Shown piece after piece: positions 1 to 10,882 of a stretch of 64,000 bases of DNA. The stretch covers positions 296,242,654 through 296,306,653 of the forward strand of contig JARDYH010000001.1 in assembly GCA_029215795.1 (NCBI GenBank), read 5' to 3'. The notes under the pieces were generated by a model. It had not been told where the DNA came from. It made no database searches and saw only the letters and a program-made list of their open reading frames with translations. The translations under genes and the position numbers were made by a program. Source of the DNA: Anniella stebbinsi. Lineage: Eukaryota; Chordata; Lepidosauria; Squamata; Anniellidae. How positions within the stretch are numbered: the first letter of the stretch is position 1; each line of letters starts with the position of its first letter.

Positions 1-357
1 AGAATAAATCTATTTTCTGCCCACATCTGTACTAAAGTATGATGTTTTCCAGCATTAAGATAAGTGATCAATCAAGGAACTACAAAAGAGCTGCATCACT
101 TTAAATAAACTGTCAAAACCAAATGAAACAACAATGAATGAATCTTGAATACCTAATCCATATAGCCCTTCAGACATCAACATTAGTTTTCAACACATGG
201 CATAGGATGTCTGTTTCTTGAATATCAGATAAAGGATTTCTCTTACTTGTTCAGCAGTGTGAAATCAAAGGCAGAGCTACTACCTAATACTTTCATGCGG
301 AAGTATTATTTTAAAATTAAGTATGAATTGATTTTTGTCTTCCCCATAACACATAAC
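1..357. other. No recognised feature
   Basis: AT-rich unique-looking sequence. I see no coding signal, repeat signature or splice-site pair here. Confidence 0.5.
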
Positions 358-407
358 ATGGGAGTTACAGTGTAACACATCTGGAGAGCACCAGGCTGGA
401 GAAGGTT
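358..407 (+). mobile_element. T-family fold-back MITE fragment
   Basis: The stretch carries the signature of the T family: a gggagtta-like block, then acatctggagagcaccag, then ctggagaagg. The same order of blocks recurs about a dozen times in this window. Only the right arm is present. Confidence 0.5.
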
Positions 408-771
408 GACTCCTATACATGTCTTCTCATAAGCCAGTGCCACTGAATTCACTAGGGCTTTCTCCCTCACCTCTCATCTGAAAGGTGTTCAAGACAGCCA
501 AACTAAACCTCTTCTGCTCCACTGTTGCTTTGATGAGATGATGTATTGTGCAGGGATTGTGGGGAGTGACATTTAAAGAAAAAAAACATTGGTTCTTTGA
601 AAGGCAGGATAGTGACCAAAAGTTGGAAGTGCCTGGCACATGCTCTGGTTCTAGATCTGTAATGAATAGTGCCCCTTTTGTTATCAAGAGTGCTGCTATA
701 TGCGAGATGTGTGTGAGAGAAAAGTATTGGGCAGATCCTGTATTTGGTAAGGGTATGGAACAGCATTCCCC
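408..771. other. No recognised feature
   Basis: Open frames run through this stretch on both strands but show no homology I recognise and no splice pairing. Nothing else is seen. Confidence 0.4.
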
Positions 772-893
772 ATCCTGCTGCCCTCCAGGTGTTTGAGATG
801 ACAAGTCCCAGCATTCCTGACCACGGGACATACTGACTTGCAATGATGGGAGTTGTAGTCCAACACCTTTGGAGGGCACCAGGTTGGGGAAGG
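772..893. mobile_element. T-family fold-back MITE
   Basis: Imperfect inverted repeat. The left arm contains ccctccaggtgtttgagatgac and the right arm contains gggagttgtagtccaacac followed by ggagggcaccaggttgggg. The family is hAT-like; see the copy at 6092-6226, which has a perfect 8-bp duplication. Confidence 0.65.
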
Positions 894-895
894 GC

Positions 896-1339
896 TACTC
901 TAAACAAAAAAAAAGAGAAGTAGGTGGCCCTAAGTTGTTCGTGATCAGTTTTCCACAACCCCACAGTCACCTCTGCATATCATATACTCCACCCTGTCCT
1001 CATGGTTTATCTGCTTTGGGAGAATGAGAATTTCACTTGCACTTTCTGCCTCCTTAGGGAGGATGTGGTGTTAAGGCTTGTGAGCCTTAACTCCCAATTT
1101 CCCTGCTTTTTGGTGCTTGGTTGGAATCTGTACAGCCTCAACATTGTTTTTGTAAACCGTAGGTTTTTTGTTTAATGAATTTCATGGCTTTGTGTAACGG
1201 ATGACTGGATATTATACAGTTGACAACCAAGCCAGCATCAGCCAGAATGTTATACCATCTTGACATCCAATATAAAATCAAAGCTAGTGTTATGTGTTGA
1301 ACTCACTTTTAACATTAATAAATCAACCAAAATGCTTGC
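896..1339. other. No recognised feature
   Basis: Unique-looking AT-rich sequence with no gene or repeat that I can support. Confidence 0.4.
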
Positions 1340-1349
1340 ATCTCCCTCA

Positions 1350-2045
1350 TTTTTAAAGATAAAGAGATGAAACCTGGCATCATGGTAGCTCTTAAGTAGG
1401 GATATAGCTATGCCAAGTATGAAGCAGATCCGTTCATGCCTTGATTTTTAGGAATTTTTTAAAGTTCAAACAGAAATCTCTTTGGGGTCCAGGACCTTGA
1501 GCAGTACAAGTTTAAAAAATGAAATTAAAGATAAAGAGATGAAACTTGGCATCATGGTAGCTCTGCAGTAGGGATTTAGCCATGCCAAGTTAGAAGCAGA
1601 TCCGTTCATCCCTTGATTTTTATAATTTTTTAAAACTTCAATTTAATTTTTTTAATTAACTAAAATGCTTACAATTCCATCATTTTTAAAGATAAAGGGA
1701 TGAAACTTGACAGCATGGTAGCTCTTAAGTAGAGATTGAGCCATGCCAAGTTGGAAGCAGATTTGTTTATGCCTTGAGTTTTAGGTATTTTTAAAACTTC
1801 AAACCCAATTCTCCTCTTTGGGATCTAGGGCCTTGAGCAGTACATTAAAAAAAAGAAAGAAAGTAAAGATGAAGAGATTAAACTTGGCACCATAGTACCT
1901 CTTAAGTAAGGCTTTAGCCATGCCAAGTTGAAAGCAGATTGGTTCATGCCTTGAATTTTAGAAAAAAAATTGAAGTCAAACTTTTAAAAAAGATATCCTA
2001 AAAATCAAGGCACGAACCGATCTGCTTCCAATTTGGCATGGCTCA
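1350..2045. repeat. Diverged tandem array, four direct units plus an inverted partial unit
   Basis: The block aaagataaagagatgaaac, followed by ggcatcatggtagctctt, gccatgccaagtt and gaagcagatccgttcat, starts near 1355, 1527, 1688 and 1865. Unit length is therefore about 160-177 bp. A fifth, inverted fragment at about 1990-2042 reads the same gaagcagat/gccatgcca blocks on the minus strand. Units differ from each other at many sites, so the array is old. I do not recognise the unit. Confidence 0.85.
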
Positions 2046-2049
2046 ATTC

Positions 2050-2689
2050 TAGAGTGACCACTAGGGTGTGGCCTAGTGGCTAAAGTGTTGGACTGGGAGC
2101 TGGGAGATCTGGGTTCTACTCCCCACTTAGCCATGGAAACCCATTGGGTGACTTTGGGCCAATTGCAGACAATCAGCCCAACCCATCTCACAGGGTTGCT
2201 GTTGTGAAGATAAAATGGAGAGGAGGAGGATTATGTATGCTGCCTTGGGTTTCTTGGCAGAAAAAAGGTGGGATATAAATGCAATAATAAATAATAATAA
2301 TAATAAACTGTCAGGATTTCCCCAGATTGCTCCTGGTTTTTGTTCTATCCTCGGTGTCAGGGGGGATTTTATGCAATAGTCTATAATGACCTGGAATTAC
2401 ACACTTTCCCTTTTAAGGCCACCATTAGCGTGGCAGGGGGAAATGACATGCTTTCTGGAGGTGCGTCATTCTCTCCCACTGCTCCAATCAAGGCCTTAAA
2501 AGGGAAAAACGTGTCATTCCCAGGCATTATAGAAAAGGGCCTGATTGGAGCAGTGGGGTGGGGTGAGAATGACATGCTTTCCCCTCCTCCGCTCCAATTG
2601 GGGACTTTAAGGTGGCCCCAGAAAGCCATTTTCCTGCCCCTCCCCCACTAGGTGTCCTCTTTTTTGGTTTCCCAAATATGGTCACCCTA
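2050..2689. mobile_element. hAT-like non-autonomous element with a nested SINE
   Basis: The ends read tagagtgacca and tggtcacccta, an 11-bp terminal inverted repeat with one mismatch. Flanks are ctcaattc (2042-2049) and ctcagttc (2690-2697), an 8-bp target-site duplication with one mismatch, as expected for hAT elements. Inside are direct copies of gaatgacatgctttc and an inverted pair around 2478-2497 and 2538-2556. A tRNA-derived SINE occupies 2064-2306 just inside the left end. Short open frames on both strands come from the inverted structure and are not genes. Confidence 0.7.
2064..2306 (+). mobile_element. tRNA-derived SINE, MIR-like (M type)
   Basis: A tRNA-like head (gtggcctagtggctaaagtg, then a B-box-like gggttctactcc) is followed by a conserved body (cattgggtgactttgggcc, cagggttgctgttgtgaag). 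The tail ggtgggatataaatgcaat resembles L2-type LINE ends and runs into (ATA)n. It is nearly full length. Three other copies lie at 34570, 47796 and 52449. Confidence 0.85.
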
Positions 2690-3423
2690 CTCAGTTCTTG
2701 CACAGGCTGCATTTCCATCCCTAGATATTTACTCAAAAGTAAGATCCATTGAATTTCCTTGGTTCTTGAAAAGCAACACACTTGCTTTTAGATTTGCCAG
2801 TCTCAGCATTCTATGTGTGCTATGAATGCCTGCTCTGTCTGTCCCTATAGTTTCCTGCAAGGTCCAGCCAGGGGAAGCCAGTAAATTAAACCCAGGGGTG
2901 GAGGGTGGGATTCCCTCAAGTTCCTCTGACAGCAGGTGCTATAGAACATGGACCTTCCAGGAGTGTTGAGGGTGGATTTCTGGCAGACCCAGCCAGGTAA
3001 CTTTATGGCCTGTTAGTCCCTCCATTTGGTAGCCCGCAGAGCACCTGCCTCATAAGGCAAATGGCCACATGAGAACTGTTATTATGGCCTGCTACTTTGT
3101 TTGTCTTTAGTAGTCTGTGGTCCAGATCTCTTCAGAAGGGGGAATAGTGTTTTGTGGTTGGGGTCAGTCTAAATTATCTCCAGGGGTCCCTTACTCAGTG
3201 CCTCTGATAGCAAAGAGATTGAGGATTTTCCCCAACTCTGTTACTCTTGAAGTTACTAGGCCTGTTGAAAATAGATTTTATAACATAAGCATGAAAACAG
3301 TGAATACCCCTTTTAAATTGTTAAACCAATGAAAACATGCCACACAAGAAGTCTTAAGTTATGAATGGTTTATAAAGAAAAGTAAATGCAAAAGAACATC
3401 AGATGCAGAAGTGAAATCTGAAA
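2690..3423. other. No recognised feature
   Basis: Mostly unique sequence with one short open frame that shows no homology. Nothing can be supported. Confidence 0.4.
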
Positions 3424-3528
3424 CATTACTAGTAGTAGTAGTAGTAGTATCCTGCCTTTTGCCCAATGCTGGACCTCAGGGCAGCCTTACAAAACTAAAA
3501 CATATACAGCTAAAACCTATAAATAGGA
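3424..3528 (-). mobile_element. L2-like LINE 3' end
   Basis: A short (TAG)n run is followed by tatcctgccttttgcccaat and ggacctcagggcagcc, the reverse complement of a LINE 3' terminus with its simple-repeat tail. Only the 3' untranslated end is present. Confidence 0.55.
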
Positions 3529-3532
3529 ATAT

Positions 3533-3854
3533 ACTAGGTTGACTATATGAAAAGGAGGACAGGGCTCAAGTAACTTTAACAGTTGTAGAGAAAAGGGGAT
3601 TTCAGCTAGTGTCATTTGTATGCAATTAGTTCCTGGTGAAATTCCCTCTTCATCACAACAGTTAAAGTTGCAGGGGCCCTGCCTTCTTTTGTATATGGTC
3701 ACTCTAGTATAGTGCCTGCAACTTTAACTGCTGTGATGAAGAGGGAACTTCACCAGGAACTAATTGCATACAAATGACACTGGCTGAAATTCCCTTTTCT
3801 CTACAACTGTTAAAGTTACATGTGCCCTGTCCTCCTTTTCATATGGTCAGCCTA
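3533..3854. mobile_element. P-family long palindrome (hAT-like)
   Basis: This is an almost perfect inverted repeat of about 320 bp. It begins taggttgactatatgaaaag and ends cttttcatatggtcagccta. Arms share the blocks aactttaacagttgtagag, tcatttgtatgcaattag and ttccctcttcatcaca. The centre (about 3690-3720) carries a third copy of the terminal block, so the left half alone also looks like a small inverted-repeat element. The flanks here are too decayed for a clean duplication. Confidence 0.85.
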
Positions 3855-4478
3855 AATATAATTAAATACTTTTCAATATTAAAGCATTTTAAACATTTTA
3901 AATACATAACAATTTAAAAGTCAAAGGTATAGACAGAGGTCCAGATTATTTGCCAAACGCCTGCTGGAACAAAAAAGGGTTTGTCTGCATCTAAAAACAC
4001 ATCAAGGAGGGAGCCAGTGTAGACTGCAAAGATTAGAAAGAAAATCCATGTGTATACACTATGCAAAATAAATGACAGCTCAACTGTTTCTAAACCTTAT
4101 TAGAAAAACAGGGTGACTAGGCCGAAACCAGCGTTGCATGCCCAGAAGCACTTTGAAAGGTTTCAACGTTGTACTTAAAACTTAACACCGGCCCAAACTA
4201 ATTAAATGAAGTGTTTGAAGCTTTCAACTTATAGCAGTAGGGACCAAACTCTTAGAAAAGAGGAAAGGAGCACACTGTGTGTTTTTGGGGCGGGGATGGA
4301 TAGAAAGGGATGTATAGCTACCTATTCCCAGGAGAGATCTGAAGATCAGGTTACCATGGATCCAGAGGAACCACACTCTGCTTCGCCAGGGAGCAAAAGA
4401 GCAAACTGGTCTTTTGAAGATAGCCCAAAATACTCTCAGAGCCAAAGGAATACATGTTCCAGAAGAGAAAAGAGAAAC
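3855..4478. other. No recognised feature
   Basis: No gene or repeat that I can name. A 124-codon frame runs into the following TTC microsatellite and is not credible as a gene. Confidence 0.4.
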
Positions 4479-4522
4479 TCTTCTTCTTCTTCTTCTTCTT
4501 CTTCTTCTTCTTCTTCTTCTTC
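4479..4522 (+). repeat. (TTC)n microsatellite
   Basis: About 14 uninterrupted TTC units. Confidence 0.97.
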
Positions 4523-6083
4523 ACTCAAAAGGTCTGTGCTAGAGGCAGCGGCCATTTCACTCACCCACCCCACATTCTAAGGCAGGAGGGAGGGGGGAGA
4601 GCGACGCTACTGAGCGTGTGTCATGCTATGAGGGAAGATGGCCGCCTCATTGACTTGAATGAGAGGTTAAAATAGTCCTTAAAAGTCAACCGAAGGGAAT
4701 TTTAAAAAAATGAAAAGCTTTCCACCAACTACAGTCAAGGAGGAAGAAGACCCCACCACTGGATTAATTAAGAAGACTCTAGAAATTATGCAAATTGTGA
4801 GCACAAAAGTCTCAACCCGGAAGTAAATTTTACAAAAGCAGGGAGACAGGTTTGTATTCCTTTTCTACCTTAAACTGCTCTCCTTCCCTCAATCTTTCAC
4901 CAATCTTCTTGAAATTTTCAGGTAATGTAAAACAAACATTTCTTTCTGGCACCTGTAAATTTCAGAAAGGTTGATGAAACATTTTCGATTTTATGGCTGT
5001 TAGAATGACACCCCCCCAATTATCACTTTAACATGGCGGAATGTGTTTTTTACTGACGGCCCTTAACAATGGAGGCACGGCTGTGCCTCCATTAATATAG
5101 ATCAGGGGATTATACATTTTGCTGTCGCCCAGAACTGTCCAGTTTCACATGAGAACAATTTTTGTTTTCATCTCTAAATTTTCCATTTGCTGTCCCCTTC
5201 AGGCAAAATTCTGAAAAATGATTGGGTTACTATGCAGATTGAATCTGTAAAGGGAAAGAAGCCCTACCCCTACACCCCCACCCCCACAAAAGCTCTCCAA
5301 AAATGAAATCTTAAAGAGATAGTAATCATTACTGCTAAGATAGTGATCTTTGCAACTAAAGGCATCAGTTATCAGAGGTGGGATAACAGAGATTTTTCGT
5401 CTTGTTTCCAGAGTAGACGGTTTCTCATCAGATGCTTCCTGGCAACCAAAGTCAGCAACTCTATAATGGCCTACTACACTTGAAGAGGGGACTCCCTTGG
5501 AACGGAAATGTACTTTGAAGGAATAATTTCCTCCACAAATTATATCTAACTCTGTGGGAAACTTTCCTCCTATGATGAGTCCTTCTAAACTAGTTTGGAA
5601 TTATGTTTATTCTTAAACTATGTTTATTCCTGGAAACTCTACCAAGTGACTTTGTGTGCCAGGAAGAAGAACCTTCAGGGTATTCTCCAAAACCACAGTC
5701 CCCAGTAGCAATGTTTAGTTGTGTTTATCCAAGTCATTTTGTTACGTAACTTTCTTCTCCAGAACTTTTGCAAACATTAATCATTATAGCTAGGTCAGCA
5801 ACAGACATTCTTATTGTTGTGAGTTAGGGAAATCCATCACCAAAAAAGGGAGTCCTTGTTTGTGTGAAATTTGCTTGTGCTAATGTATACATATAGATGA
5901 AATGTGTACTTTAAAGAAAAATACAGTGCATTATACCACAGTGGAGCAAACCGTGACCAAGTATCCTGTGCACCTGCTCAGTTTGAGGTCAGGTACTAAC
6001 TGGTGATGGGCGATTTCAAGGCCCCTGTCCTCCTTTCTTGGGGCTCTTTGACTGTAAACCTAACTTTGCCTGGACAGCCCTTC
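4523..6083. other. No gene seen; short hairpin at 5070-5095
   Basis: The stretch 4530-4760 is GC-richer and may be an unnamed repeat. At 5070-5095 a perfect hairpin has 11-bp arms (aatggaggcac / gtgcctccatt) and a 4-base loop. Nothing else is supported. Confidence 0.4.
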
Positions 6084-6091
6084 AAATAGAG

Positions 6092-6226
6092 CAGGAGTAG
6101 GCAACTTGTAGCCTTCCAAGAGTTTTGCCTACAACTCCCATCAGTCCTAACCAAAATAGCCAATGGTGAGGGAACATGGGAGTTGTAAGCCAAAACATTT
6201 GGAGGGCCACAAGCTGCCCATCCCTG
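6092..6226. mobile_element. T-family fold-back MITE (hAT-like), complete
   Basis: A 135-bp imperfect palindrome. The ends are caggagtaggcaacttgtag and aagctgcccatccctg. It is flanked by a perfect 8-bp duplication, aaatagag, at 6084-6091 and 6227-6234. This places the family with hAT-type non-autonomous elements and is the reference for other T copies in the window. Confidence 0.88.
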
Positions 6227-6319
6227 AAATAGAGGCTGCCTTCAAATGTATACATTTCCTCTGATAGCACTTCAAATATAGGGCTGACTTCTATGAAGTA
6301 GGATGCATTGCCACCCCAT

Positions 6320-6501
6320 TAGGGTGACCAGATAAAATCCAGGTCAGGGCTCATGTAACTTTAACAGTTGTAGAGAAAAGGGAATTTCAGCCAGTGTCAT
6401 TTGTATGCAATTAGTTCCTGGTGAAATTCCCTCTTCATCACAACAGTTAAGTTGTATATGTAAAGTGACCATATACAAAAGAAGGCAGGGCCCCTGCAAC
6501 T
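6320..6501. mobile_element. P-family element, truncated
   Basis: Starts tagggtgaccagataaaatc and carries the P arm (aactttaacagttgtagag, tcatttgtatgcaattag). It reaches the central spacer gtgaccatatacaaaagaag and breaks off shortly after. The second arm is missing. Confidence 0.75.
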
Positions 6502-7622
6502 TGTATTTGCTATCAGATTGCTATGAACATTAATGTTCCATAATGGTCATCAGCCAGGCATGGAGAAGAGCATTTTAATGGTCCAGAGTAGCCAGGGAAT
6601 TCAGGACTGGCACCATGCTGGAGTGGGCCCTGAGTCCAGTATCGCTGATAAGACTGGGCCTGTACTGCCTTAACCACCCCAACATTGATGCTGGCACCTT
6701 CCGTGACTCTGTCTTCCCAGTGGCACTGCAGCAGCAATCAGCTTCAGCCTCACCCTCACCTAGGCAGGAAGATGGTCTTATTGGCTTACCTGGTATCAGT
6801 GCTGCAATGGATTGACAACCAAGAGGCCGCTCATAAGATGCAGGCATGGCATTGTGGGAGGCAAAATATGGGGGCCTTCCATCAACTCCATGGCAGCGGC
6901 TGTTGGTAAGCCCACTGGTGATGGGGGTTGGCTGGTGGCTACAACACAACTAGAATGAAGTCAGGCCAGTCTGGGTTTAATATAATGCATGTGACGGTGC
7001 TCGGCATATTGTTTAAGGGAAGAAAAGGGATATTAAGTTCTTGGGTATGTAGCTGTAATTGTTTTTAATGTGAGCTATGCAAGAGAAGAGAGTCATTTGC
7101 CATTGGCATGTGCACTGTGGTCAATTTAGGTTTTATTAGTGCATTTTAAACTGATAAATGCAAACTCTGCTCCAAGTCCTGTGTCTGAAAATGCCTTTTG
7201 TATGTGAGCTTTGTGTTTTGGGTGGTTTTTTCAAAAAATGAAAAAACGCTTGTTATTTACACAGGCTTGTCTATACCAGAAAAAAATCCCCAGTCTGTGG
7301 GAACCATCTCAAAGCAGTTCCCTGTGACTGCTTACAAAATACACTAATTCTACAGTCCCAGTCATGAATGCCTGACCTGCAAATCATGATTAGGTTGGGC
7401 CACATAAATACCTTCTTATATTTCATAAATATAGCAGTTTAAATAGGACCAGGTTATGCAGCGGCTTCTGCATAATCTTTCCTTCAGGCATTAAAACACG
7501 ATGGAATTCCACCCTTCTGTCTCACAAACACACTGAGCAGGAACTGACACGTTTTTTGTAACACCATCTATTCATGTGTGTATAATGCTGCAAAATGTAG
7601 AAGGTTTCAGGGGGCTTAACTC
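6502..7622. other. No gene seen
   Basis: Overlapping 66-124 codon frames at 6513-6949 occur on both strands and show no homology. The rest is AT-rich unique sequence. Confidence 0.4.
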
Positions 7623-7745
7623 AGGGGTGGGCAACACATGGGCCGCAGGCAACATGAGGTCCCACCACATTACTTGTGGCCCCCATTGGCCCCCTTGCTG
7701 AATTTGCTGCTGCAGCTATTTTGCTTGAATTATACAACCTCTTTG
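7623..7745. mobile_element. Possible hAT-type terminal fragment
   Basis: Begins caggggtgggcaacacatg, the kind of terminal block seen in T elements, followed by a GC-rich ggccccc stretch. A related start (caggagtgggcaactgcc) occurs at 17312. The family is not resolved. Confidence 0.35.
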
Positions 7746-8117
7746 ATGGCAGTTTTTAGGTGGTTTTTATTTGTAACTTCATTATTGGGATTTTTAAAAT
7801 GGTGGAATAAACCTACAAAACAAAGAAAGAGGCATCATAGGTTGACAACATTGTGAAAAGGACCCGCAAACTTCCATGAGTGAACAATCACGGGGATATG
7901 ATAAATGCCTTGTAATAAAAGGCCCTGAAACTGGCCGTGAAGTAGATGCACACACAGTAAGTAAGGGAAGCACTGAACAATGGTAGTAAATTTGGACTAG
8001 GTAGCATAGGGGTGGGAGGAAATGAATCTGGGAAGAAAAGGATAAGATGTGACAAAGGAGAATGAGGAGCAGTTCCAATCCCTGGCAGTGGAACGACAAC
8101 ATTGGCTGGAGCAAAAT

Positions 8118-8437
8118 TAGGCTGACCATCTGAAAAGGAGGACAGGGCTCATATAACTTTAACAATTGTAGAGAAAAGGGAATTTCAGCAGGTGTCATTT
8201 GTATGCAATTAGTTCCTGGTGAAATTCCCTCTTCATCACAAATGTTAAAGGTGCAGGCACTATACTAGAGTGACCATATACAAAAGAAGGCAGGGCCCCT
8301 GCAACTTTAACTGTTGTGATGAAGAGGGAATATCACCAGGAACTAATTGCATACAAATGACACTGGTTGAAATTCCCTTTTCTCTACAACTGTTAAAGTT
8401 ATATGAGCTCTGTCCTCCTTTTCATATGGTCAGCCTA
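8118..8437. mobile_element. P-family long palindrome (hAT-like), complete
   Basis: Begins taggctgaccatctgaaaag and ends cttttcatatggtcagccta. Both arms and the central spacer are present, the spacer reading opposite to that of the 3533 copy. The direct repeat agcaaaat occurs at 8110-8117 and 8437-8444, so the last A of the element belongs either to the element or to the duplication. Confidence 0.88.
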
Positions 8438-9233
8438 GCAAAATGGCAACCTGGGGTGGATTGACCATATAACTTAAATGGTGGTCTCCTACAGGGCTGA
8501 TGTATTGACCCTGATGCTTAAGCTGCTCTCCAGAGTTTATGAGAATGCCATGGCAGAAGTGCTTTGGCAAGAACACCCAGCTCAGGTTAATCATAGGAGG
8601 TGGGGGGGAGACAGAAAGCAATGTTCATTTTCCGGTAGTCATTACTCTAATAGCGAATGCCCCTGGTTGAGTGACAATAGGATTGCAGCCAGACTGAGGC
8701 CACTGAGACACAAGAGACAGGTATCAGCAAGCTCAGGGGAACCCCAATGTTCGGTGGAGTCCCCTTTCCCCCCCCAAAAAAACCCATGAAAAGGCACCCA
8801 CCCACAAATATGGCTGAGTGAGAACAGAGCATGCTCCGTAGCCAAGGAATGTAGAATGACAACTGGAAAAGAAAACTGGCACAAATGCCCTACTTGCAGG
8901 GAATGGCTGGCTGGAACCTGAGCAGGAGCACTCCTTTGAGGAGGGAGGATACACTTCAACCTAGCATCCCACCTGTTTTATCTGGATTGATTTGATGTCT
9001 GGGGTTTTACACATAATTGGCAAGAGGACGTGGAAGCTGCCGTTGCCATGATCAATGATCAAAGGAGAGATCTGACATCAGCAGGGCTGTTCTGCTTCTT
9101 GGCCTGGTTGCCACTTTGCTTCAGGTCCTGTCCCTGAATGTAAAAGATGGGAGAGGGCTTCTCTTTTCAAAGTAACATAAATAGGGACAGATTCCCAGAT
9201 TTTTAGCCATTTTAGAATTATTGTCGTCTGGAA
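8438..9233. other. No recognised feature
   Basis: Overlapping frames of 60-105 codons occur on both strands at 8430-8960. I see no domain, repeat or splice support. Confidence 0.4.
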
Positions 9234-9315
9234 GGGCCATTGCTCAGTGGCAGAGCACTCTTGTTAAACGTCTCTAGTTAAAAGGAGAAGGATGTGAAAG
9301 ACCTTGGCCTGAGGA
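9234..9315 (+). mobile_element. tRNA-derived SINE (S type), partial
   Basis: The tRNA-like head gggccattgctcagtggcag is followed by agttaaaaggag and gatgtgaaagacctt, as in the SINE read in reverse at 56057-56231. The middle and the 3' part are missing or shortened. Confidence 0.65.
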
Positions 9316-9573
9316 CCGAACAACAGATTATGCTAAATGCATAGTGCACAGCTGCAGCTTTGGTGTTTCTTTAACTAAGTATAGAGATCTGTAGGGTCCA
9401 GAATCTGATTGGGTCTGTAGCACATGTGAAGGAGAGATTGATGCCTTCCCTCCCCACCCTAACCACAATCCAGACAAACATTTCCACCTTAGAGAAAAAG
9501 TTCCTAGTGGTGCCAATGGGAATCTCCCACCCCCCAGCCTTACAGCTGCACAGGGAAGTGCAATTTTATCCAG

Positions 9574-9637
9574 TTAAGAACATAAGATGCTGGATTAGAC
9601 CAAGGATCCATTTAGTTCAGCATTCTGTTCACACAGT
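9574..9637 (-). mobile_element. CR1-like LINE 3' end, first part (split by L2 copy A)
   Basis: Reads taagaacataagatgctgga and cagcattctgttcacacag, the reverse complement of the terminal sequence at 45480-45587. The match stops at 9637, where L2 copy A begins, and resumes at 11536. Confidence 0.7.
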
Positions 9638-10443
9638 GGCCAACTGTTTTGGTACGGAAACAGCCTTGGTCGCCCTGTATGATGACCTATGTTGGGAGAA
9701 AGACAGGGGGAGTGTGACTCTGTTGATTCTCCTTGATCTTTCAGTGGCTTTCGATACCATCAACCATGGTATCCTTCTGGGACGACTGGCTGAGTTGGGA
9801 GTGGGAGGCACTGCATTGCAGTGGTTCCGCTCCTACTTGGGGGGTCGGCTCCAGAAGGTGGTGCTTGGGGAACATTGCTTGGCCCCATGGATTCTCCAGT
9901 ATGGGGTTCCGCAGGGGTCAGTTTTGCCCCCCATGCTGTTCAACATCTACATGAAACCGTTGAGTGCAGTCATCCGGAGTTTTGGAGTGCGTTCTCATCA
10001 GTACGCTGATGACACGCAGCTGTAGTTCTCCTTTTCATCTTCACCAGGTGAGGCTGTGGATGTGCTGAACCAGTGCCTGGCTGCGATAATGGACTGGATG
10101 AGGGCTAATAAAGTGAAACTCAATCCAAACAAGACTGAGACGCTGTTAGTGGGTGGTTCCACTGACTGGATGGAGGGTGTTCAACCTGTTCTGGATGGGG
10201 GGATGGAGGATGTTCAACCTGTTCTGGATGGGGTTGCACTCCCCTTGAAGGAGCGGGTTCGTAGCTTGGGGGTTCTCCTAGAACCATCTCTGTCACTTGA
10301 GGCACAGGTGGCCTCAGTGGCACGGAGTGCCTTCTACCAACTTTGGTTGGTGGCCCAGCTACGTCCCTATCTGGACAGGGATAACCTGGCTTCAGTTGTC
10401 CATGCTCTGGTAACCTCCAAGTTAGATTACTGCAATGCACTTT

Positions 10444-10882
10444 CTTTTTTAAAAAAACTTTTTTTTATTTTTCAACATAATACAACATAAAACAACATAA
10501 AATACAATACATACCGCATCCCCCCGTGCTCCCCTCCCCCCAGGAGACCTTCAATTATACATTATTCTTCTTTCCAAAAGTGTAAAGAATCTTTTGAAGG
10601 TATTTGCCCCTTCCCCGTTCTTAATACATATTCCAAAAATAGGCTCCATATATCTCCAAAATCATTCTTACTGGACATTCCCCTCTTTATTTTCATTTTA
10701 CACGTTAGCTTATCATTAAGTGCCATATCCCATATTTCTTTATACCATTCTTCTATAGTATATATCCCTTGCCCTTTCCAGTTTTTAGCAATCATTATTC
10801 TGACGGGAGCCAGGAGGTTGTTTATTAATTCTCTCTTATTTATATTCTCATTTCCTTTATCCCATATGGGATAAAGGAAATA
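10444..10882 (-). mobile_element. L1 LINE, 5'-truncated, inserted in L2 copy A
   Basis: On the minus strand this is the 3' end of an L1 element ending in an A-rich tail, seen as T-rich 10444-10470. The target-site duplication is the perfect 13-mer tgcaatgcacttt at 10431-10443 and 10883-10895. The 5' junction (10850-10881) contains a perfect 16-nt inverted repeat centred on 10865/10866, which the L1 itself would not be expected to have. Confidence 0.88.
10562..10861 (-). pseudogene. L1 ORF2 C-terminal fragment
   Basis: The minus-strand frame reads NNLLAPVRIMIAKNWK, YTIEEWYKEIWDMA, KLTCKMKIKR, then a stop. This matches the arrangement of the L1 ORF2 C-terminus (R-x-x-IAK-x-WK, then TIEEW). Only about 100 residues remain; endonuclease and reverse transcriptase domains are absent, so it is a dead fragment. 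Confidence 0.8.

Noticed and set aside
2064..2130. tRNA gene
   Set aside because: The A- and B-box-like sequences belong to a SINE head; no cloverleaf can be drawn with paired acceptor and anticodon stems. The same holds at 9234, 19520, 47796 and 56057.
4206..4580. 124-codon frame ending in a serine run
   Set aside because: The serine run is the TTC microsatellite in translation; the upstream part shows no homology.
6575..6949. 124-codon minus-strand frame as a gene
   Set aside because: Overlapping frames occur on the opposite strand; no domain, splice site or repeat-independent support.
9426..10025. 199-codon frame as a host gene with its own start
   Set aside because: The first ~70 codons are unrelated sequence; the rest is L2 reverse transcriptase. 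The start codon is accidental.
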